A stretch of DNA of 6,858 nt from Defluviitaleaceae bacterium (GTDB lineage Bacteria; Bacillota; Clostridia; Lachnospirales; WRAX01): assembly GCA_009787945.1 (NCBI GenBank), contig WQSI01000072.1:1957-8814 (forward strand), given 5' to 3'. The notes beneath the pieces are model-generated. The model saw only the letters and a list, made by a program, of their open reading frames with translations. It ran no database searches and was not told the origin of the DNA. The number at the start of each line of letters is the position of its first letter. Position 1 is the stretch's first letter. The position numbers and the translations under genes are program-made. Of the stretch, positions 5,938-6,858 are shown in pieces.

Positions 5938-6858
5938 TTTCAGAACCCCCTCTGCCTAAACGGCTTAAAATGGCGGTTTTAGCCATATTAGCCTCTTTAA
6001 TGCGCAAAATAGTTGCCGCACCCATGTATATTAATATTCCTATTACGAATGTGAGGGCAATCACAAGAATGTCGTGAAGCCCGCTTATTGCGGGGTTTAT
6101 CAGCATTAATCCGCCTAGCATAACAACTGTTGCTAACAACATTTTTATAAAGTTTATTGCCGCCGACCTGTTAAGAATACCGAATTTGCGGGCGGCAACG
6201 GCATACAGGGCGAACCCCGCCAAATTAATAGAGATTGTTGACGCAAGAGCTGGGCCGCCGATGCCCATAATATTAACAAAAATCAGCGCGGAGATAACAT
6301 TGGCAATAAGAGCGATGACCGTAACAATCATTGGCGTTTTGCCGTCTTTTTGGGCGTAAAAAGCGCGGTTTAAAATGCTTATTAGCCCATATCCAATAAT
6401 TCCCAAGGCAAGCACGCCAAGGGCGTAAGAAACCCGCCCTGTGGCGTAAGGGCTGAATTGTTCCCTCTCAAAGGCTAGGCGTATTATTGGCACTCGCAAA
6501 ATCCACAAGCCCACCGTCATGGGCATTAGGAAAAATAATAATGCAGAAACGGAACTTGATAAAGTTTCCTTAAATTCTGCTTCATCTCCCTCACGTGCCG
6601 CTTCCCTGGATAATTTTGGAAACATAACATTTGTAACAGACAAGATGAACATTCCTGTAGATACCATAAAAATCCCGTTTGCGGCGTTTAATTCTGCTGA
6701 ATAAGCCTGGTTGATGTTGGCTGCAATCCCTGTATTTACAAGAATATTGACTGGGAGCAACCAAGAGCTAACCATCACCATGGGGGACAGCCTTAATATC
6801 TGCCGCAGCCCCTCATCTCTAAGGTTCAGGCACGGACTTAGGCGGAAGCCGTGTTTCC
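5930..6858 (-). CDS. murJ: MurJ/MviN-family lipid flippase, N-terminal part beyond window edge
   Basis: The frame is open to the window edge; the ATG at 6781 is internal, because 25 in-frame codons upstream of it read as family sequence (LNLRDEGLRQILRL, the conserved segment before the seventh membrane helix). About 308 residues are present of a usual 500-550, corresponding to the C-terminal helices, roughly 7 to 14. Recognisable family patterns are PVNILVNTGIAA, TNVMFPKLSREAA, and LNRAFYAQKDGKTPMIV followed by repeated hydrophobic helices; the end is polar and charged (RLGRGGSENE). MurJ proteins of the MOP exporter superfamily flip lipid II to the outer membrane face. Next to csaB and tagA, this copy may instead move the lipid-linked secondary wall polymer precursor; that is inference. 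A conserved Arg of the eighth helix region (YANRL-type motif) seems replaced by Gly in LNAANGI (codon 6676-6674). The gene overlaps csaB by 8 bases. Confidence 0.9.
   Translation of the reverse strand, partial: KHGFRLSPCLNLRDEGLRQILRLSPMVMVSSWLLPVNILVNTGIAANINQAYSAELNAANGIFMVSTGMFILSVTNVMFPKLSREAAREGDEAEFKETLSSSVSALLFFLMPMTVGLWILRVPIIRLAFEREQFSPYATGRVSYALGVLALGIIGYGLISILNRAFYAQKDGKTPMIVTVIALIANVISALIFVNIMGIGGPALASTISINLAGFALYAVAARKFGILNRSAAINFIKMLLATVVMLGGLMLINPAISGLHDILVIALTFVIGILIYMGAATILRIKEANMAKTAILSRLGRGGSENE
5946..5953 (-). promoter_or_regulatory. Ribosome binding site of the GT4-csaB gene inside the end of the murJ-like gene
   Basis: AGAGGGGG on the minus strand, 8 bases before the ATG at 5937, encodes part of the RGGSE stretch near the end of the upstream protein. 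Together with the 8-base overlap of the two genes it indicates translational coupling. Confidence 0.7.

Noticed and set aside
6776..6781. ATG at 6781 (or at 6775) as the true start of the murJ-like gene
   Set aside because: The frame stays open to the window edge and the upstream codons encode conserved MurJ sequence, so the gene is truncated by the window rather than short.

Overview
The window reads as one uninterrupted minus-strand gene train with almost no non-coding DNA. Seven genes lie in the order, 5' to 3' on the minus strand: murJ-like flippase (5' end cut by the window edge), GT4/CsaB fusion, SUFU-domain protein, WecG/TagA-type glycosyltransferase, YitT family membrane protein, aldo/keto reductase, and an ECF-transporter S component (3' end cut by the window edge). 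Every junction is an overlap (8, 4 and 4 bases) or a gap of 9 to 13 bases, and every gene has a G-rich Shine-Dalgarno-like sequence inside or just after the preceding stop codon. No promoter, terminator, RNA gene, repeat array or mobile element was seen. The promoter must lie upstream of 6858 and the end of the transcript beyond position 1.

The gene set and strong GGAGG-type ribosome binding sites suggest a low-to-moderate GC Bacillota, most likely an anaerobic member of the Clostridia sensu lato. This is inferred from gene content; no species can be named.

The left-reading core (6858 to 2219) looks like secondary cell wall polymer (SCWP) biosynthesis. The TagA-type enzyme would add ManNAc to a lipid-linked GlcNAc. 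The GT4 half of the fusion would add a further sugar. The CsaB half would add a pyruvate ketal, the group that SLH-domain S-layer proteins bind. The MurJ-family protein could flip a lipid-linked intermediate. The distal part (2222 to 1) holds general genes of unknown substrate: a YitT/DUF2179 membrane protein, an NAD(P)H-dependent aldo/keto reductase and an ECF S component.

The most notable points are the SUFU-domain protein placed in translational coupling between csaB and tagA, the single-polypeptide GT4-pyruvyltransferase fusion, and a MurJ-like protein in which a normally conserved transmembrane Arg appears to be Gly.
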